The notes beneath the pieces were generated by a model. It worked only from the letters and a program-made list of their open reading frames with translations, was not told the origin of the DNA and did not search any database. This document shows, in pieces, positions 30,961 through 33,261 of a stretch of 33,261 nucleotides of DNA; within the stretch, counting starts at the first letter, position 1; every line of letters starts with the position of its first letter. A program made the translations under genes and the position numbers. This DNA is from DATKIY01 sp035543875 (GTDB lineage Bacteria > Actinomycetota > Actinomycetes > JAHEKZ01), in NCBI GenBank assembly GCA_035543875.1, contig DATKIY010000088.1, positions 1-33,261 of the forward strand, given 5' to 3'.

Positions 30961-32391
30961 GTGACCAAACCGGACATCCCAGACGTCCTCGCCGCGCGCT
31001 ATGCATCTGAGCAAATGGCCACGATCTGGTCGCCTCGCAACAAGGTCTTGCTGGAGCGCCAGTTGTGGGTTGCCGTTCTCGTCGCGCAGCGTGAGCTTGG
31101 CATCGATGTGCCAGCCGATGCGATCGCCGCGTACGAGTCGGTTATTGACCAGATCGACCTGGAGTCGATAGCAGCTCGCGAGAAGGTAACTCGCCACGAC
31201 GTCAAGGCACGTATTGAAGAGTTCTGTGCCCTTGCCGGCCACGAACAAATACACAAGGGCATGACCTCGCGTGACCTCACAGAAAACGTCGAGCAGCTTC
31301 AGGTCAAAGCCTCACTTCAGTTGGTTCGCGATAAGACGGTGGCAACACTCGCTCGACTAGCCCAATTGGCTACCGACCACGTCGAACTCGTCATGGCCGG
31401 ACGAAGCCACAACGTCGCAGCCCAAGCAACGACGCTCGGTAAGCGATTTGCGTCGGCTGCCGACGAGCTCCTCGTCGCGTATCGGCGGCTCGACGAGCTG
31501 GTTGCTCGGTATCCGCTTCGCGGCATCAAAGGCCCTATGGGAACCGGTCAAGACATGCTCGACCTACTCGGTGGAGACGACGACCGACTGGCCGAGCTCG
31601 AACGTCGGGTCGCTGACCACCTTGGCTTCTCCGACACGCTCATCAGTGTTGGACAGGTCTACCCCCGATCACTCGACTACGACGTGGTGAGTGCGCTCGT
31701 CCAGGTCGCCGCCGGGCCTTCGTCCCTGGCGAAGACGATTCGGCTGATGGCTGGCAACGAGCTTGTCACCGAGGGGTTCCAGCCCGGTCAGGTTGGCTCA
31801 TCCGCAATGCCGCACAAGATGAACACCCGATCGTGCGAACGCGTGAACGGTTTTGCGGTGATCCTTCGCGGATATGCATCGATGGTCGGAGAACTAGCAG
31901 GCGACCAATGGAATGAAGGTGACGTGTCATGCTCGGTGGTACGTCGAGTTGCACTTGGCGATGCCTTCTTCGCGATCGACGGGCTGTTTGAAACTTTCCT
32001 TACGGTGCTCGACGAGTTCGGTGTTTTCCCTTCGGTCATCCAACGCGAGTTGGACCGCTACCTGCCGTTCCTCGCAACGACGAAAGTGCTCATGGCATCG
32101 GTACGCGCTGGTGTGGGGCGTGAGACGGCGCATGAGGTCATCAAGGAACATGCGGTCGCCGTCGCTTTGCAGATGCGCGAGAAGGGCGCTGACCGAAACG
32201 ACCTCTTGGAACGCTTGGCCGCCGACGAGAGACTGCAGCTGACTGCGACTGACCTGGCTGCACTGGTTGCCGATCCTCTGTCGTTCACCGGCGCGGCAAC
32301 CCGCCAAGTTCAGGACGTGGTGAGTCAGGTGGCTGTTGTCGTCAAGGCGCATCCGGAGGCTGCCTCATACCGTCCCGCTTCGATTCTCTAG
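30961..32391 (+). CDS. purB: Adenylosuccinate lyase
   Basis: Fumarate-releasing lyase used twice: SAICAR to AICAR in IMP synthesis, and adenylosuccinate to AMP. The 476-residue protein has KGMTSRDLTEN (99-109), catalytic-region His150 (GRSHNVAAQATT), and the fumarase-superfamily signature GSSAMPHKMN (279-288) with Ser280/281. Its N-terminus IPDVLAARYASEQM matches other actinobacterial PurB proteins, which supports GTG 30961; an in-frame start at 30925 would add 12 residues with no family match. GATCAT followed by 6 nt before the GTG is a weak leaderless-like box; GGGA at 30947-30950 is a weak ribosome site. The stop codon overlaps the purC ribosome binding site. Confidence 0.96.
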   Translation: MTKPDIPDVLAARYASEQMATIWSPRNKVLLERQLWVAVLVAQRELGIDVPADAIAAYESVIDQIDLESIAAREKVTRHDVKARIEEFCALAGHEQIHKGMTSRDLTENVEQLQVKASLQLVRDKTVATLARLAQLATDHVELVMAGRSHNVAAQATTLGKRFASAADELLVAYRRLDELVARYPLRGIKGPMGTGQDMLDLLGGDDDRLAELERRVADHLGFSDTLISVGQVYPRSLDYDVVSALVQVAAGPSSLAKTIRLMAGNELVTEGFQPGQVGSSAMPHKMNTRSCERVNGFAVILRGYASMVGELAGDQWNEGDVSCSVVRRVALGDAFFAIDGLFETFLTVLDEFGVFPSVIQRELDRYLPFLATTKVLMASVRAGVGRETAHEVIKEHAVAVALQMREKGADRNDLLERLAADERLQLTATDLAALVADPLSFTGAATRQVQDVVSQVAVVVKAHPEAASYRPASIL

Positions 32392-32400
32392 GAGCAGCCC

Positions 32401-33261
32401 ATGGCAGAAATAGCAAACGTTCCACCTGCGGCAAAGCTTGCGGGCGTAGAACACCTCTACTCGGGAAAGGTACGTGAGCTCTACCGATTTCCTGACGGAC
32501 GCCTACTTTTTGTTGCTAGCGATCGCATTTCCGCGTTCGACTGGGTCCTCCCCACAACGATCCCGGATAAGGGCAGAATTCTTACCGCGATGACCACCTG
32601 GTGGTTTGAGCAGTTTGCCGACATCACCAACCACTGGTTGTCGTCTGATGTGCCAGCTGAAGTTGCGGGACGCGCGATGGTGACCCAACCACTCGAGATG
32701 TTCCCCGTCGAATGTGTCGCTCGCGGTTACCTCACCGGCTCCGGACTTGCCGACTACCAGGCATCGGGCAGCGTGTGTGGTGTTGCACTCCCCGCGGGAC
32801 TGACTAACGGCTCTCGGTTGCCTGCCCCCATTTTCACTCCGGCCACCAAGGCTGACGTGGGCGAGCACGACGAGAACGTTGACTTTGAAGCCGTGTCAGG
32901 GACTATCGGGGAGGAAGATGCAAACGAGCTTCGTCGGCTAACCCTTCAAATTTATGAACGAGCTGAAGGGATCGCTCGTGACCGGGGGATTATCGTGGCC
33001 GACACGAAGTTTGAGTTCGGTCGGAATCCTTCGTCGAAGGTCATCACGCTCGCCGATGAGGTTCTTACCCCTGACTCGTCACGATTCTGGCCCGCCGACA
33101 AGTGGGAACCGGGCCGGCAACAGTCAAGCTTCGATAAGCAATTTGTGCGGGACTGGTTGACGTCAGCCGAGAGTGGTTGGTCGCCAAAATCGGACGACCC
33201 GCCGCCGGGGCTACCGGACGCTGTCGTCGAGCAGACACGCGCCAAGTATGTGGAAGCTTAT
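32401..33261 (+). CDS. purC: SAICAR synthetase (3' end cut by window)
   Basis: ATP-dependent addition of aspartate to CAIR, giving SAICAR, the substrate PurB then cleaves. The frame stays open to the window end (287 codons seen). Family motifs: LYSGKVRELY (phosphate loop), FVASDRISAFD, TNHWLSS, VECVARGYLTGSG, DTKFEFG, LADEVLTPDSSRFW, and SFDKQFVRDWL near the end. The family is about 290-300 residues, so only a few residues are missing. ATG 32401 follows AGGAG (32390-32394), which overlaps the purB stop, so purB-purC are translationally coupled. Confidence 0.96.
   Translation, partial: MAEIANVPPAAKLAGVEHLYSGKVRELYRFPDGRLLFVASDRISAFDWVLPTTIPDKGRILTAMTTWWFEQFADITNHWLSSDVPAEVAGRAMVTQPLEMFPVECVARGYLTGSGLADYQASGSVCGVALPAGLTNGSRLPAPIFTPATKADVGEHDENVDFEAVSGTIGEEDANELRRLTLQIYERAEGIARDRGIIVADTKFEFGRNPSSKVITLADEVLTPDSSRFWPADKWEPGRQQSSFDKQFVRDWLTSAESGWSPKSDDPPPGLPDAVVEQTRAKYVEAY

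Noticed and set aside
1..33261. tRNA, rRNA, CRISPR arrays, IS elements or prophage genes
   Set aside because: I saw no cloverleaf-like CCA-ending segment, no regularly spaced direct repeats, and no transposase or integrase motif in any frame.

Overview
The window looks like a chromosomal segment of a moderately high-GC member of the Actinomycetota. The evidence is an HspR-type heat-shock operon with a HAIR-like operator instead of CIRCE, a DUF3151-type gene right after a class II fructose-bisphosphate aldolase, frequent GTG starts, and several start codons that sit 6 nt behind a TANNNT box (leaderless style). I see no phage, IS, CRISPR, tRNA or rRNA. The layout is compact: every gap is under 300 bp and many genes overlap by 1-4 bp. 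Genus cannot be told from the sequence alone.

Region 1 (1-7579): the 3' end of a probable surface or secreted beta-propeller/Ig-like protein and a strong GC-rich terminator, then the chaperone cluster dnaK-grpE-dnaJ-hspR-clpB. A HAIR-like inverted repeat (GTTGCGT-N7-ACTCAAC) precedes dnaK, and its likely repressor HspR is encoded in the same cluster, so a negative feedback loop is likely.

Region 2 (7604-12045): an amidase on the minus strand, then on the plus strand a C45/penicillin-acyltransferase-like Ntn hydrolase and an ATP-grasp ligase with a very basic N-terminus. All three act on amide-type bonds; their substrates are unknown. The Ntn hydrolase/ATP-grasp pair is the least described part of the window.

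Region 3 (12053-18641): two PAP2 phosphatases start back to back only 4 bp apart. The right-hand one heads a tightly overlapping operon PAP2 - diacylglycerol/sphingosine-type lipid kinase - YihY-like membrane protein, which suggests lipid-phosphate turnover at the membrane. A class I aminotransferase, a P1/DmpA-type autoproteolytic peptidase and an SDR oxidoreductase follow.

Region 4 (18673-26673): a minus-strand ABC exporter (ATPase, permease) with a coupled alpha/beta hydrolase, then pyrE, lemA, a DedA-family gene, a SpoU/TrmH RNA methyltransferase, fba, a DUF3151-like gene and a PLD/cardiolipin-synthase-like gene.

Region 5 (26755-33261): purine nucleotide genes purA, purD, purB and purC (cut by the window end), with a class III omega-aminotransferase between purA and purD. 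PurD, PurC and PurB work in IMP synthesis; PurB and PurA complete the AMP branch. The order dnaK cluster ... pyrE/fba ... purA resembles the broad gene neighbourhood I remember from other actinobacteria such as Streptomyces, so most of the window is a conserved core region with accessory insertions. Statements about families come from motifs read by eye; no database search was possible.
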